Below, piece after piece: positions 43,907-54,468 of a DNA stretch of 64,000 bases. This stretch comes from Pseudomonas sp. SCA2728.1_7 (GTDB lineage: Bacteria; Pseudomonadota; Gammaproteobacteria; Pseudomonadales; Pseudomonadaceae). Made by a program: the position numbers and the translations under genes. The stretch is taken from NCBI RefSeq assembly GCF_018138145.1, contig NZ_CP073104.1:2294001-2358000 (forward strand), in the 5' to 3' direction. The number at the start of each line of letters is the position of its first letter. The stretch's first letter is position 1. The notes beneath the pieces are model-generated. The model had not been told where the DNA came from and did not search any database. It worked only from the letters and a program-made list of their open reading frames with translations.

Positions 43907-44359
43907 TTAGAACGGATTCTGCCGCGGTAACCGCTGGGACAACTCATCAAGCAATTTCTGCTCGCGCTTGTCCTCAAGGCGTTGCGCCTCTTCGCGATAA
44001 CGCTGCACCAGTTTGCGCAGGCCTTCGACCTTGGCAAACGCCTGTTGCCATTCCTCACGGGCCTTGTCGAGCTTGTTCTGGTGCCAGACCAGGCTCTGCC
44101 GCTGCTGATCAACCGCCGTGTCGAGCTGCGCCAGAAAGCCCTGGAAACCGAGCAGCCATTGCCCGCTCACGCCGGTGCTGCCGCGCACGATCCATTGCTG
44201 CGAGTAATCCAGACGAAAGGCATTGAGGTCGGCGAGTTTGCTTTCAGCGACTTTCACCTGGCCCTGAAAATAGCCCAGCCGTTGTACGGCAGTTTTCTCG
44301 GCCTGTTCGGCCATGTCCACCACCGGCGCCAGACGCGCGGCTCGACTGACAGTGGCCAT
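43907..44359 (-). CDS. fliJ: Flagellar export chaperone FliJ
   Basis: 150 residues, coiled coil throughout (GYFQGQVKVAESKLADLNAFRLDY, LVWHQNKLDKAREEWQQAFAKVEGLRKLVQRYREEAQRLED). FliJ couples the FliI ATPase to FlhA. It begins 6 bases after fliI. Confidence 0.93.
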   Translation of the reverse strand: MATVSRAARLAPVVDMAEQAEKTAVQRLGYFQGQVKVAESKLADLNAFRLDYSQQWIVRGSTGVSGQWLLGFQGFLAQLDTAVDQQRQSLVWHQNKLDKAREEWQQAFAKVEGLRKLVQRYREEAQRLEDKREQKLLDELSQRLPRQNPF

Positions 44360-44365
44360 GACCGG

Positions 44366-45724
44366 TTAGCCGCCCGCCGCGGGGGCGAACAGGGTTTCGA
44401 GGTAAGCCTGGCTTTCGCCCATGTTGATTTTGTCGTTGAGGCCCTGACGCTGGTACCGGACCAACTGCGGTTGCAGGGAGATCGCCAGATCGGTCTCGCG
44501 GTCGCCACCGGCAACGTAGGCGCCGACGCTGATCAGATCGCGGCTCTGCTGATAACGCGACCACAACTGCTTGAAGTATTGCGCGCGCTGCATGTGGTCC
44601 GGCGAGACCACGGCAGGCATTACCCGGCTGATCGACGCTTCGATGTCGATGGCTGGATAGTGACCCTCTTCAGCCAAGCGCCGGGACAGCACGATGTGGC
44701 CGTCGAGTACGCCTCGCGCCGAGTCGGCAATCGGGTCCTGTTGGTCATCGCCTTCGGACAGTACGGTGTAGAACGCGGTAATCGAACCACCGCCCTTCTC
44801 CGCATTACCCGCGCGTTCCACCAGTTTCGGCAATTTGGCGAACACCGACGGCGGATAACCTTTGGTCGCTGGTGGCTCGCCGATGGCCAGAGCAATTTCC
44901 CGCTGCGCCTGAGCGAAACGGGTCAGCGAATCCATCAGCAACAGGACGTTCTTGCCCTTGTCGCGGAAATATTCGGCGATGCGCGTGCAGTACATCGCTG
45001 CGCGCAGACGCATCAACGGCGCATCGTCCGCGGGCGAAGCAACCACGACGGAACGCTTGAGGCCTTCTTCACCGAGACTGTGCTCAATGAATTCCTTAAC
45101 TTCTCGACCCCGCTCACCAATCAGACCAACGACGATAATGTCGGCCTCGGTGAAGCGCGTCATCATGCCCAGCAGTACCGATTTACCGACACCGGTACCG
45201 GCAAACAGACCCAGACGCTGACCACGACCGACCGTCAGCAAACCGTTGATGCAACGGATGCCGACGTCGAGCGGCACGCTGATCGGGTCACGGTTGAGCG
45301 GGTTGATCGTCGGGCCGTCCATCGGCACCCAGTCTTCGGCCTTCATGCCGCCCTTGCCGTCCAGCGCACGTCCGGCGCCATCGAGCACACGACCGAGCAT
45401 GCTCATGCCCATCGGCAAGCGCCCGGTATCAGCCAGTGGCACCACACGGGCGCCGGGGGCGATGCCGGCAACACTGCCGACCGGCATCAAAAAGACTTTG
45501 CTGCCGGAAAAACCCATGACTTCCGCTTCCACCTGGGATGGGTGATAGCTGTCGTCATTGATCACCAGGCAGCGCGTGCCCATGGCCGCGCGCAAGCCTT
45601 CGGCCTCAAGGGTGAGGCCGACCATGCGCAGCAGGCGGCCTTCGAGAATCGGCGCACCGGCAATCTCGGTGGCCTCAGCGTAAGTGCTCAGGCGCTTGGC
45701 GAAACTGGTGCGTTCAAGGCGCAT
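44366..45724 (-). CDS. fliI: Flagellum-specific ATPase FliI
   Basis: 452 residues. The ATPase of the export apparatus, similar to F1-beta. Walker A is [13 protein letters not shown], Walker B is [22 protein letters not shown], and [13 protein letters not shown] is also present. It overlaps fliH by 11 bases. Confidence 0.97.
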   Translation of the reverse strand: MRLERTSFAKRLSTYAEATEIAGAPILEGRLLRMVGLTLEAEGLRAAMGTRCLVINDDSYHPSQVEAEVMGFSGSKVFLMPVGSVAGIAPGARVVPLADTGRLPMGMSMLGRVLDGAGRALDGKGGMKAEDWVPMDGPTINPLNRDPISVPLDVGIRCINGLLTVGRGQRLGLFAGTGVGKSVLLGMMTRFTEADIIVVGLIGERGREVKEFIEHSLGEEGLKRSVVVASPADDAPLMRLRAAMYCTRIAEYFRDKGKNVLLLMDSLTRFAQAQREIALAIGEPPATKGYPPSVFAKLPKLVERAGNAEKGGGSITAFYTVLSEGDDQQDPIADSARGVLDGHIVLSRRLAEEGHYPAIDIEASISRVMPAVVSPDHMQRAQYFKQLWSRYQQSRDLISVGAYVAGGDRETDLAISLQPQLVRYQRQGLNDKINMGESQAYLETLFAPAAGG

Positions 45725-46520
45725 CGGGGTCGTCCGCGAGCGGCTCTTCGGGTGCGGCCGCCGGTTTTACGTCTTCTGGAATGTCCAGGCTCAGATCCGC
45801 TTCAGCCGGGTGCAAAGCCTGTTCGTGCAACTGATCGAACAATTTTGCCATGACCTGAGCCACGCGGGTTTCAATGCTGGCGTCGATGCGGCTGTGCTCG
45901 GTTTCAACCCGGCAGCCACCCGCCAACAGCGATTCATCTTCGACGATGCGCCAGGTTTCCTCATGACGTTCGCGCAAGGCCTTGGCCTGTTCGAAGTCCT
46001 GCGGATTGACGTACAGACGCACGTTTTCCACACCCAGCGGCAACAGCTTGAGCGCATCGCGCATGACGTGTTCGATCTGGCTGGAATCGATGGCCAGTTC
46101 GCGCTTGATCACCTGTTTGGTGATGTGCTGCACGAGGTCGACCAGCGATTTTTCGATCTGCGTGTCTTGCTCAGCGATGGGTTCGAACAGGTTCGCCATC
46201 AACTGCTCAAGACTGGCAAGTTTTGCCGCCAGCGCCACTTCAGCTTCCTGACGGACCTTGAGCGTGGCGCTGTGAAAACCTTCTTTTTCGCCGATGCCGA
46301 AGCCCTCGTTGTAAGCCTCCTGACGGATGCTTTCGAGTTCTTCAAGAGTCAGTGGCTGGACTTCTTCCAGCGGCACTTCTTCCATTTCCGGCGGTTCGGG
46401 TTCCGGCTCGGGCTCGGGTTCCGGCTTCGGCGGGTCGAAGCTGGGCATGGCCCAGGATTCGAAACCACGGACATCGCGGGCACGGATCAGATCCGTCACA
46501 TCGTCGTCGTGCTTGTCCAT
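45714..46520 (-). CDS. fliH: Flagellar export regulator FliH
   Basis: 268 residues. An acidic Pro/Glu-rich N-terminus ([21 protein letters not shown]) is followed by a helical stalk ([39 protein letters not shown]) and a C-terminal V-ATPase-E-like domain that binds FliI. Confidence 0.93.
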   Translation of the reverse strand: MDKHDDDVTDLIRARDVRGFESWAMPSFDPPKPEPEPEPEPEPPEMEEVPLEEVQPLTLEELESIRQEAYNEGFGIGEKEGFHSATLKVRQEAEVALAAKLASLEQLMANLFEPIAEQDTQIEKSLVDLVQHITKQVIKRELAIDSSQIEHVMRDALKLLPLGVENVRLYVNPQDFEQAKALRERHEETWRIVEDESLLAGGCRVETEHSRIDASIETRVAQVMAKLFDQLHEQALHPAEADLSLDIPEDVKPAAAPEEPLADDPDAP

Positions 46521-46524
46521 GGGC

Positions 46525-47544
46525 TTAGATCATTTCCTCGCCACCTTTGCCACCGAGTACGATTTCGCCGGCTTCGGCCATACGACGGGCAATGGTGAGG
46601 ATTTCTTTCTGCGCGGTTTCGACGTCGCTGACGCGTACCGGGCCTTTGGCCTCGAGGTCGTCGCGCAACAGTTCGGCAGCACGTTTGGACATGTTCTTGA
46701 AGATCTTTTCTTTGACGCCTTCGTCCGAACCCTTGAGGGCCAGCACCAGCACGTCGGAAGACACTTCGCGCAGCAACGCCTGAATGCCACGATCGTCGAC
46801 ATCGGCAAGGTTGTTGAACACGAACATGAGGTCTTCGATCTGACCGGACAGGTCTTCGTCGACTTCGCGGATCGAGTCCATGAGCTGGCCTTCGATCGAG
46901 CTGTCGAGGAAGTTCATGATGTCCGCCGCACGCTTGATGCCACCCAGGGTGGTGCGCGAGGCATTCGAGTTGCCGGAGAACTGCTTCTCGAGAATCTGGT
47001 TGAGCTCTTTCAATGCCGCTGGCTGTACGGTGTTCAACGACGAGACGCGCAGGATGATGTCCAGACGCACCTTGTGGTCGAAGTTGCCCAACACTTCACC
47101 GGCCTGATCCGGGTCGAGGTACGCGACCACGATTGCCTGGATCTGCGGGTGTTCGTAACGGATCACGTCGGCAACCGCGCGCGGCTCCATCCATTTCAGG
47201 CTGTCGAGGCCACTGGTGTTGCCACCGAGCAGGATGCGGTCGATCAGGCCGTTGGCCTTGTCTTCGCCTAATGCCTGGGTGAGCATTTTGCGCACGTAGT
47301 CGTCGGAACCGACGCCGAGACTGGTCTGGTCGCCGACGATGTCGACGAACTCGCTCATGACCTGCTCGACCTGTTCGCGATGGACGTTGCCCATCTGGGC
47401 CATGGCCACACCCACACGCTGAACCTCTTTCGGGCCCATGTGGCGCAGCACTTGCGCAGCATCGGTCGAACCCAGGGACAGCAGCAGAATTGCGGCTTTG
47501 TCGACCCGGGACAGTTTAGCGACAGCGGCTCGGTTATCACTCAT
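46525..47544 (-). CDS. fliG: Flagellar motor switch protein FliG
   Basis: 339 residues. The rotor protein facing the stators. N-domain KLSRVDKAAILLLSLG; middle EHPQIQAIVVAYLDPDQAGEVL; C-terminal torque helix with the charged residues (VLVLALKGSDEGVKEKIFKNMSKRAAELLRDDLEAKGPV). It overlaps fliF by 8 bases. Confidence 0.97.
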   Translation of the reverse strand: MSDNRAAVAKLSRVDKAAILLLSLGSTDAAQVLRHMGPKEVQRVGVAMAQMGNVHREQVEQVMSEFVDIVGDQTSLGVGSDDYVRKMLTQALGEDKANGLIDRILLGGNTSGLDSLKWMEPRAVADVIRYEHPQIQAIVVAYLDPDQAGEVLGNFDHKVRLDIILRVSSLNTVQPAALKELNQILEKQFSGNSNASRTTLGGIKRAADIMNFLDSSIEGQLMDSIREVDEDLSGQIEDLMFVFNNLADVDDRGIQALLREVSSDVLVLALKGSDEGVKEKIFKNMSKRAAELLRDDLEAKGPVRVSDVETAQKEILTIARRMAEAGEIVLGGKGGEEMI

Positions 47545-49324
47545 CTGCGTTAATCCACTCTTTCACGACCTGGGCCACGCGACCCGGGTCTTCTGCCACC
47601 AGACTCTTGATTGCATTCAGTTGCGCGTCATAACCCTCACTTGGGCTCGGCAACAGAATGCTCTGCGGACCACCGAGGCTCACGCGGTCGTTGGAAAGTT
47701 CGCCGTCCAGGCCGCCCATCCCGCCGAGTTCCACGTCGCTGCCAAGACCGGCCAGCTCCTTGCCTTTGCCGCCGCCGGTGATGTTGTTAAGCACCGGACG
47801 CAGCACACCAAACACCAGCACCAGAATGAACAACACACCCAGCACTTGTTTGACGATGTCCCAGAACCATGGCTGGGAGTAGAACGGAATATCGGCAATC
47901 ACTTCACCGCGCTCGGCGGAGAACGGCATGTTGATCACGCTGACGCTGTCGCCACGGCTGGCGTCGAAACCGACGGCGTCCTGAACCAGACGGGTGAAGC
48001 GCGCCAATTCGTCGGCGTTCCATGGCGCACGGGTGGTTTCGCCGTTGGCCGCGTTGACTTTGACCTGATCGTCGACAACAACCGACACCGACAGACGATT
48101 CAGGCGACCCTGCTGCTGTTTGGTGTGGCTGATGGAACGGTCGAGTTCGAAGTTCTTGGTCGATTGTTGACGCTTGTCGGCCGGGTACGGCGCGAGCATT
48201 GGCTGGCCGGTGGCCGGGTCCATGATCTGCTGACCGTTGGCATCAACCAACGGCTGACCTGGCTGCACCATGGCGGCTGGCGCTGCGGCACCACCGGTGG
48301 TTTGCGGTGCCGAGGCTGGCGAAGGCGGCTGGTTGCTCAGGGCACCCGGCACACCTTGCGGGCCATTGCTGGCGGTGCGTTGTTCGTTGACCGATTGTTC
48401 GCTGCGCAACGCCGGTTGATCCGGGTTGAACTGCTCGGCGGTCGACTCGACAGCGTTGAAATCGATGTCAGCGGAAACTTCCGCCTTGTAGCGATCGTTG
48501 CCCAGTACCGGTTGCAGAATGTTGTGCACGCGCTGGGTGAGCATGCTTTCCATGCGGCGGCTGTAATCGAACTGCTTGCCGGCCATGGTCATTTCGGAGT
48601 TTTCCGCCTGATCGGAGAGCAAAGTGCCCTTCTGGTCGACGACGGTGATCTGCGATTTGCTCAACTCGGGAACGGAAGTCGCGACCAGGTTGATGATCGC
48701 AATCACCTGACCCGGCTCCAGCGAACGACCGGAGTACAACTCAACCAGAACCGAAGCACTTGGCTTGCGTTCGTCACGGACGAACACCGAGCTTTTCGGA
48801 ATCGCCAGATGCACGCGGGCACCCTTGACGTTGTTCAGGCTGGAAATGGTCCGCGCCAGTTCACCTTCGAGGCCGCGACGATAACGCGTCGCTTCCATGA
48901 ACTGACTGGTGCCCAGACCCTGTTCCTTGTCGAGGATTTCGAAACCGATATTGCCGTCGCTGGGAGTGACACCAGCAGCGGCGAGTTTCATCCGCGCACG
49001 GGACAGGTCATCGGCCTTGACCAGCAAGGCACCGGAGTTCGGTTCGACGTTGTAAGGAATGTCGGCGGCGGCCAGGGTGTCCATGACCTGTTTTGCGTCC
49101 ATGCCGGCAAGGCTGCCGTACAACGGACGGTAATCCGGCTGCTGCGACCACAGCACCACGGCAAAGCCAATCGCCACGCTCGCAGCCAGGCCGACCAACA
49201 GGCCCACCTGACGCAGCATGGTCATCTCGGAGAGGTTTTCCAGGAAGGACAGGCCGAACAACGGCGGTTTGCCGTCTATCGGGGTGGCCTTGGCCGGAAC
49301 GTTATCGGCGACTGCTTCTGCCAT
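47537..49324 (-). CDS. fliF: Flagellar MS-ring protein FliF
   Basis: 595 residues. Two membrane helices (residues about 38-58 and 455-475) flank a large periplasmic region with YscJ-like ring-building motifs and an unstructured Gln/Pro/Ala-rich insert. The C-terminal cytoplasmic tail (AQLNAIKSLVAEDPGRVAQVVKEWI) binds FliG. Confidence 0.97.
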   Translation of the reverse strand: MAEAVADNVPAKATPIDGKPPLFGLSFLENLSEMTMLRQVGLLVGLAASVAIGFAVVLWSQQPDYRPLYGSLAGMDAKQVMDTLAAADIPYNVEPNSGALLVKADDLSRARMKLAAAGVTPSDGNIGFEILDKEQGLGTSQFMEATRYRRGLEGELARTISSLNNVKGARVHLAIPKSSVFVRDERKPSASVLVELYSGRSLEPGQVIAIINLVATSVPELSKSQITVVDQKGTLLSDQAENSEMTMAGKQFDYSRRMESMLTQRVHNILQPVLGNDRYKAEVSADIDFNAVESTAEQFNPDQPALRSEQSVNEQRTASNGPQGVPGALSNQPPSPASAPQTTGGAAAPAAMVQPGQPLVDANGQQIMDPATGQPMLAPYPADKRQQSTKNFELDRSISHTKQQQGRLNRLSVSVVVDDQVKVNAANGETTRAPWNADELARFTRLVQDAVGFDASRGDSVSVINMPFSAERGEVIADIPFYSQPWFWDIVKQVLGVLFILVLVFGVLRPVLNNITGGGKGKELAGLGSDVELGGMGGLDGELSNDRVSLGGPQSILLPSPSEGYDAQLNAIKSLVAEDPGRVAQVVKEWINADE

Positions 49325-49339
49325 GACTCAATCTCGTCC

Positions 49340-49669
49340 TTAAACCGGCATCTGCATGATGTCTTGGTAAGCCTGAACCAGCTTGTTGCGCACCTGGGTC
49401 AGAGCCTGGAACGACACGCTGGCTTTTTGCGAAGCGACCATCACATCCGTCAGATCGACGCCGCTCTTGCCCACTTCGAATGCGTTGGCCAACTGAGTCG
49501 ACGCCTGCTGGGTATCGCTGACCTTGTTGATCGCCTGACCGAGCATGTCGGAAAAGCTGCTGCCCGCCAGTTCAGGGACAGCGGTCGTCGATTTCGGTGC
49601 AGACATGGCGTCCATTTTCATGGCCTTCATGTCCATCATCAACCGATTAAATTCAATACCTTGGCTCAT
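49340..49669 (-). CDS. fliE: Flagellar hook-basal body protein FliE
   Basis: 109 residues. It links the MS ring to the rod. The C-terminal half ([39 protein letters not shown]) is typical. First gene of the fliEFGHIJ operon, with a sigma-54 element 62 bases upstream. Confidence 0.95.
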   Translation of the reverse strand: MSQGIEFNRLMMDMKAMKMDAMSAPKSTTAVPELAGSSFSDMLGQAINKVSDTQQASTQLANAFEVGKSGVDLTDVMVASQKASVSFQALTQVRNKLVQAYQDIMQMPV

Positions 49670-49730
49670 GGTCTACTCTCTTGGGCGGCCCGCAATTTTT
49701 TGACACTCACTCGGCGGGTACACAGGTATT

Positions 49731-49746
49731 AGCAACAAGGGTGCCA
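49731..49746 (-). promoter_or_regulatory. Sigma-54 promoter element of fliE
   Basis: TGGCACCCTTGTTGCT on the minus strand matches the RpoN consensus except for C at the seventh position. It ends 62 bases before the fliE ATG. Control by FleR or FleQ is expected from the P. aeruginosa hierarchy. Confidence 0.85.
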
Positions 49747-49797
49747 GCTCATGGGCACCCCTTTCAGAAAAGCGTTTTCAAATCGTTGCACCAGACG

Positions 49798-51189
49798 TCA
49801 GGTGGCGAACAGATAACCTTCGACGTCCATCCCGGCATCGCGCATTTGCGCCAGCTTGTAACGCAGGGTGCGCGGGCTGATACCGAGCTTTTCCGCCGCT
49901 TCCTTGCGTCGGCCGCGCTCGGCGCGCAGGGTGTCGATAATCATCTGAAACTCCCGGCGGCGCAGGTCATCGCCCAGTGCGCCGGCCGAATCCGCTTCGA
50001 TTTCCACCTCGCGAATCACCGATGACAGCGGCGCGGCGACGGGCATCGCGGTGTACGTCACGGGACCGGCCAGACAGAAATCCTGCGGCTGAATCAAACC
50101 GCCCTGCTGCAGGATCAGCGCACGCTGAATGGCGTTATCCAGCTCACGCACATTGCCCGGCCACGGGTACGCGGTCAGACACGCTTGCGCGTCAGGCGAA
50201 AGTTTCGCCGCGGCGTGCTTCATTTTATTGACGTGTTTGGCCAGCAACCTTTCGGCCAGCGGCAGGATATCGGCAGTGCGCTCGCGAAGTGGACGCCAGG
50301 CCAGGGGGAAAACCGACAGACGGTAAAAAAGGTCCTCGCGGAAACGCCCCGCCGCTACTTCGCCGGCCAGATCACGGTTGGTGGTGGCGACCACGCGAAT
50401 ATCCAGAGCAATCGGTTTACGCGCACCCACGCGCTCGACCTCGCGCTCCTGCAACACACGCAGCAGTTTGGCTTGCAGACCGAGGGGCATTTCGGAGATT
50501 TCGTCGAGCAGCAGCGTGCCGCCGTCGGCTTGTTCGAACTTGCCGGCCTGCGCCGCGATGGCGCCGGTGAACGAACCCTTTTCGTGGCCGAACAACGTGG
50601 CTTCGAGCATGTTGTCCGGGATCGCCGCACAGTTGATCGCAATGAACGGCTGACTGGCGCGATGGGACTGCTGATGAATGTAGCGCGCCAGCACTTCCTT
50701 ACCGGTGCCGGATTCGCCAGAGATCAGCACCGTGGAATCACTGCGCGCCACCCGCGCCGCCAACTCGAGCAATTGCGCACTGGCCGGTTCGACCGCCACC
50801 GGACCTTCGCCGTCACTTGCACCGATGCTGCCCAACGCATGCCGCGCCACCAGATCGAGCAGAGCCTTGGGCTCAAAGGGTTTGACCAGATAGTCCGCCG
50901 CCCCCTGGCGCATCGCATCGACCGCGCGCTCGACCGCACCGTGCGCCGTCATCAGTAACACCGGCAATTGCGGTTGGCGGGCGCGCAGCAGGGCGAGCAA
51001 TTGATGACCGTCCATGCCGGGCATGTTGACGTCGCTGACCACCAGATTGAACGCTTCGCGCGCCACCGCCGTCAGCGCCTCCTCGGCGCTCCCGACCGCG
51101 TGGTAATCGTGACCGGCGAGCAACAACGTGTCGGCCAGCGCCTCGCGCAATGAGCGGTCATCCTCGACCAGCAAAACCTTGATGCCCAT
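49798..51189 (-). CDS. fleR: Sigma-54 response regulator FleR
   Basis: 463 residues. Receiver (phospho-Asp53 in LVVSDVNMPGMDG), AAA+ domain with Walker [12 protein letters not shown] and Walker B GGTLLLDEISEM, and a Fis-type HTH (KEAAEKLGISPRTLRYKLAQM). The sigma-54 contact loop reads GSFTGA instead of the usual GAFTGA. It activates class III flagellar genes and lies 5 bases after fleS. Confidence 0.95.
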   Translation of the reverse strand: MGIKVLLVEDDRSLREALADTLLLAGHDYHAVGSAEEALTAVAREAFNLVVSDVNMPGMDGHQLLALLRARQPQLPVLLMTAHGAVERAVDAMRQGAADYLVKPFEPKALLDLVARHALGSIGASDGEGPVAVEPASAQLLELAARVARSDSTVLISGESGTGKEVLARYIHQQSHRASQPFIAINCAAIPDNMLEATLFGHEKGSFTGAIAAQAGKFEQADGGTLLLDEISEMPLGLQAKLLRVLQEREVERVGARKPIALDIRVVATTNRDLAGEVAAGRFREDLFYRLSVFPLAWRPLRERTADILPLAERLLAKHVNKMKHAAAKLSPDAQACLTAYPWPGNVRELDNAIQRALILQQGGLIQPQDFCLAGPVTYTAMPVAAPLSSVIREVEIEADSAGALGDDLRRREFQMIIDTLRAERGRRKEAAEKLGISPRTLRYKLAQMRDAGMDVEGYLFAT

Positions 51190-51194
51190 GTCTT

Positions 51195-52403
51195 TTACTC
51201 AGCTCCGTGTACAGCGGAAAACAGCGGCAGGATCACCTGCGCGCACGTGCCGCGCCCGACCCGCGAACGCAGCAGCAATTCTCCCTGATGCGCCCGGGCC
51301 ACTGCCTTGACCACGGTCAGGCCCAGACCGGTGCCGGTGACTTTGGTGGTAAAAAATGGCTCGCCGAGCCGCGCCAGAATCGCCGGCTCGATGCCGCTGC
51401 CACTGTCGCTGATGCTCAAGCGCAGGCTGTTGTCGCGGCTGTAGCAATGCACTTTCAGGCGGACGTTGCCGGCACTCGCCTGAATCGCGTTCTCGATCAG
51501 ATTCAACAGCGCGCCGACCAGCGTGTCGCGATTGCACAGCAACTCTCCGGCATGACTGTCGCACTGCCAGCGGATTGGCAGATCCTGCACATGGGTCAAC
51601 GCCGCCGCTTGCAGCGCCTGCATCAAAGCATTTGGGGTCAGGCGATCGGTCAGCGGCAATTCACCGCGAGCGAACACCAGCATGTCGCGCACTTGATGCT
51701 CGAGTTCATGCAGACGCTCTTTCAGGCGACCGGCGAAACGCTGCTGAGTGGCCACCGGCAATTCCTGCTCAGTCAAATGACTGGCGTAGAGCAAAGCGGC
51801 AGACAGCGGCGTGCGGATCTGATGGGCCAGCGAGGCGACCATGCGGCCCAGTGAGGACAAACGCTCATGGCGCGCCAGTTGGTCTTGCAGATGACGGGTT
51901 TCTGTCAGGTCGTTGAGCAGCACCAATTGCCCCGGCTCGGCGTCCAGCGAGCGGGTGGCAATCGACAGGCGTCGACCGTTTTTCAGGGAAATTTCATGAC
52001 CGTCGTCTTCACGCGGGGCGAAGCAGCGCGCAATCACCTGGCGCCACAGCTCGCCCTCAAGCGGCAGACCGAGCAGTTCGATGGCGGCCGGATTGGCTTC
52101 ACGCACCATGCCGTGACCATCAATGACGATGACGCCACCGGGCAACAGATCAAGGAGGTTTTGCAGACGGTTGGCCAAGCGTTCTTTTTCCGCCAGCTCC
52201 TGCATGCGCTGGGCGCTGACCACCGCCAGCTCCCCCTTGAGCTCGGTCACCCGTGCTTCAAGCATGCTGTAGGAATCTGTCAGTTGGCTGGACATCTGGC
52301 TGAACAGCTCGAATGCCTGCTCAAGGCCCTGTCGGCTCGCCTGCTCTACGGAGGACGGTTGCCCCTCGGGATTGGAGGCAGAAGACATCTGGGCTTGGGG
52401 CAT
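51195..52403 (-). CDS. fleS: Sensor histidine kinase FleS
   Basis: 402 residues, no membrane segments, so a cytoplasmic sensor. PAS domain (LLDLLPGGVIVIDGHGMVREAN, about 85-180), HisKA with His in GRMVASLAHQIRTPLSAALL, and HATPase (LLNLIENAIQAS, DSGSGIE). It phosphorylates FleR. The start may be Met1 (52403) or Met6. Confidence 0.95.
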   Translation of the reverse strand: MPQAQMSSASNPEGQPSSVEQASRQGLEQAFELFSQMSSQLTDSYSMLEARVTELKGELAVVSAQRMQELAEKERLANRLQNLLDLLPGGVIVIDGHGMVREANPAAIELLGLPLEGELWRQVIARCFAPREDDGHEISLKNGRRLSIATRSLDAEPGQLVLLNDLTETRHLQDQLARHERLSSLGRMVASLAHQIRTPLSAALLYASHLTEQELPVATQQRFAGRLKERLHELEHQVRDMLVFARGELPLTDRLTPNALMQALQAAALTHVQDLPIRWQCDSHAGELLCNRDTLVGALLNLIENAIQASAGNVRLKVHCYSRDNSLRLSISDSGSGIEPAILARLGEPFFTTKVTGTGLGLTVVKAVARAHQGELLLRSRVGRGTCAQVILPLFSAVHGAE

Positions 52404-52456
52404 TGTGCTTTCTCGCTTGGCTGACCGTCAGTTAAACGGAACGTTGCGAGGGCTGT

Positions 52457-52472
52457 AGCAATACCCGTGCCT
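52457..52472 (-). promoter_or_regulatory. Sigma-54 promoter element of fleSR
   Basis: AGGCACGGGTATTGCT on the minus strand matches the RpoN consensus except for the first base. It ends 54 bases upstream of fleS and abuts the fleQ terminator, as expected for FleQ-activated fleSR. Confidence 0.85.
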
Positions 52473-52507
52473 AAAAAAAACCGCTTATAAATGAAGCGGT
52501 TGAAAAA
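52472..52507 (-). terminator. Intrinsic terminator of fleQ
   Basis: AACCGCTT and AAGCGGTT pair around a 7-base loop. On the minus strand a run of eight T follows. It isolates fleQ from the sigma-54-driven fleSR. Confidence 0.88.
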
Positions 52508-52513
52508 CAGGCG

Positions 52514-53989
52514 TCAATCCTCCGCCTGTTCATCTCCATCGCGGCGGCTCATGCCGTACTTGCGCATCTTCTCGACCAGGGTGGTACGACGGATACGCAG
52601 ACGCTCAGCGGCACGCGCAACAATGCCATTGGCATCGTCCAGCGCCTGTTGAATCAGGCCCTGTTCCAGACCGCCGAGGTAGTCTTTCAGGTCCAGGCCT
52701 TCCGGCGGCAGCATGGCATTGGCGGTGAAGTCCGGCGTATGGCCATTGATCGCCACACGCTCTTCGAGGTCGCTGCGCAGGCTGTCGACCATTTGCTCGT
52801 CTTCGTCATCGACGTAGCGGAATTTCTTCGGCAGTTCGACCACGCCGATCACCCCGTACGGATGCATGATCGCCATGCGCTCCACCAGGTTGGCCAGTTC
52901 GCGGACGTTGCCCGGCCAGCCGTGACGGCACAGCGACATGATCGCCGCCGAGTTGAATCGGATCGAACCGCGCTTCTCGTGCTCCATGCGCGAGATCAGC
53001 TCGTTCATCAACAACGGAATGTCTTCGACGCGCTCACGCAGCGGCGCCATCTCGATCGGGAACACGTTCAGGCGATAGTAGAGGTCTTCGCGGAAGGTGC
53101 CGATCTCGATCATGCTTTCGAGATTCTTGTGCGTCGCAGCGATGATGCGCACATCGACGCTCTGGGTCTTGTTGCTGCCCACGCGTTCGAAGGTGCGCTC
53201 CTGCAGGACGCGCAGCAGTTTGACCTGCATCGGCAGCGGCATGTCGCCGATTTCGTCAAGAAACAGCGTACCGCCATTGGCCAGTTCGAAACGGCCGGCA
53301 CGGCTGGTGATCGCGCCGGTGAAGGCACCCTTCTCGTGGCCGAACAATTCGCTTTCGAGCAGCTCTGCCGGGATCGCCCCGCAGTTGACCGGAACGAATG
53401 GCGCATCGCGACGCTTGGAGTGGTAATGCAGATTACGTGCAACCACTTCCTTGCCGGTCCCGGACTCACCGAGGATCAGCACGCTGGCATCGGTATCTGC
53501 GACTTGCTGCATCATCTGACGCACGTGCTGTATCGCACGACTGGTGCCGACGAGGCTGCGGAACAGATTGGGTTCGCGATGACGACCGCGCTCACGGGCC
53601 TGGTCATACATCTCGCGATAGACCTGGGCACGGTGCAGGGAGTCGAGCAATTTGCTGTAGCTGGGTGGCATTTCGAGGGTCGAAAGCACGCGGCGACGCT
53701 GATCTTCAGGCAGGTCAACGGAAGAATTATCGCCCATCAACAAAACCGGAAGGAACTCATCCCAGGTTGAGAGTGTCTTTAGCAAGCCCAAAAGCGCACC
53801 AGGAGCATTAACCGTCCCGATCAGTACGCAAATGACCTCACGACTAGACGACAAAGAGCCGACTGCCTGCTGCCAGTCATGGCTGCCGCAGGGTAAATTT
53901 TCTTCGCCAAGAAAATTTAGAATCACCGCCAGGTCGCGGCGGCGGACGCTATCGTCATCGATCAGCAGAATTTTGGTTTCACGCCACAT
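52514..53989 (-). CDS. fleQ: Master flagellar regulator FleQ
   Basis: 491 residues. A c-di-GMP-binding bacterial enhancer-binding protein that activates class II flagellar genes and controls exopolysaccharide genes. The N-terminal FleQ domain ([24 protein letters not shown]) is receiver-like but lacks the phospho-Asp at the usual position ([11 protein letters not shown]). AAA+ domain with [11 protein letters not shown], intact GAFTGA and [13 protein letters not shown]-terminal HTH ([22 protein letters not shown]). It is read from its own promoter region (53990-54161). Confidence 0.97.
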   Translation of the reverse strand: MWRETKILLIDDDSVRRRDLAVILNFLGEENLPCGSHDWQQAVGSLSSSREVICVLIGTVNAPGALLGLLKTLSTWDEFLPVLLMGDNSSVDLPEDQRRRVLSTLEMPPSYSKLLDSLHRAQVYREMYDQARERGRHREPNLFRSLVGTSRAIQHVRQMMQQVADTDASVLILGESGTGKEVVARNLHYHSKRRDAPFVPVNCGAIPAELLESELFGHEKGAFTGAITSRAGRFELANGGTLFLDEIGDMPLPMQVKLLRVLQERTFERVGSNKTQSVDVRIIAATHKNLESMIEIGTFREDLYYRLNVFPIEMAPLRERVEDIPLLMNELISRMEHEKRGSIRFNSAAIMSLCRHGWPGNVRELANLVERMAIMHPYGVIGVVELPKKFRYVDDEDEQMVDSLRSDLEERVAINGHTPDFTANAMLPPEGLDLKDYLGGLEQGLIQQALDDANGIVARAAERLRIRRTTLVEKMRKYGMSRRDGDEQAED

Positions 53990-54161
53990 GCAATAGCAAC
54001 TTCCCTAGTCAACTCAATGCCCAAAATAAGGGGCAAGCGAGACGCTTGCAGGACACCATGTGCCTGTAGACGCCTGAAATCTGAAAACAGCCACTAGTTA
54101 AGTCAAAAAACCGTGCACAGTCAAATTTATGGCGCACATGTCTGGATTAACTGGAGGTTAA

Positions 54162-54458
54162 TTAACCAAACAGATGGTAAACCTTTGCCGCCTTTTGCGC
54201 TTGGGTGATCTGCGACATCTCGTTGGCTATCGCCTGCCGCTCACCCATCGCCACCTCAAGAAGCTCCTTGTAGACGTGGAGCAACTCCTCAAGATTGTTG
54301 CGCAACGCGTCTTCATCCAGTGCAGCTTCAGCCATGACGTCTTCCATGCAGGAACGGCAAGCCAGATCCAGCTCGCCAATGGCTTCCCAATTGCGTTCGG
54401 CCAGCGCAGTGACCAACGCTTCACGGGTATCGGCGATTCGCTGCAATACAAGACTCAT
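54162..54458 (-). CDS. fliT: Flagellar protein FliT
   Basis: 98 residues, helical, in the position of fliT after fliS. The ATG at 54458 (MSLVLQRIADTREALV) has the perfect ribosome site AAGGAG 6 bases upstream, so the longer frame is not used. FliT is an export chaperone for FliD. Confidence 0.88.
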   Translation of the reverse strand: MSLVLQRIADTREALVTALAERNWEAIGELDLACRSCMEDVMAEAALDEDALRNNLEELLHVYKELLEVAMGERQAIANEMSQITQAQKAAKVYHLFG

Positions 54459-54468
54459 GGTGATCTCC

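Noticed and set aside
47438..49732. 764-codon plus-strand frame opposite fliF and fliE
   Set aside because: Antisense shadow; the minus-strand genes are unambiguous.
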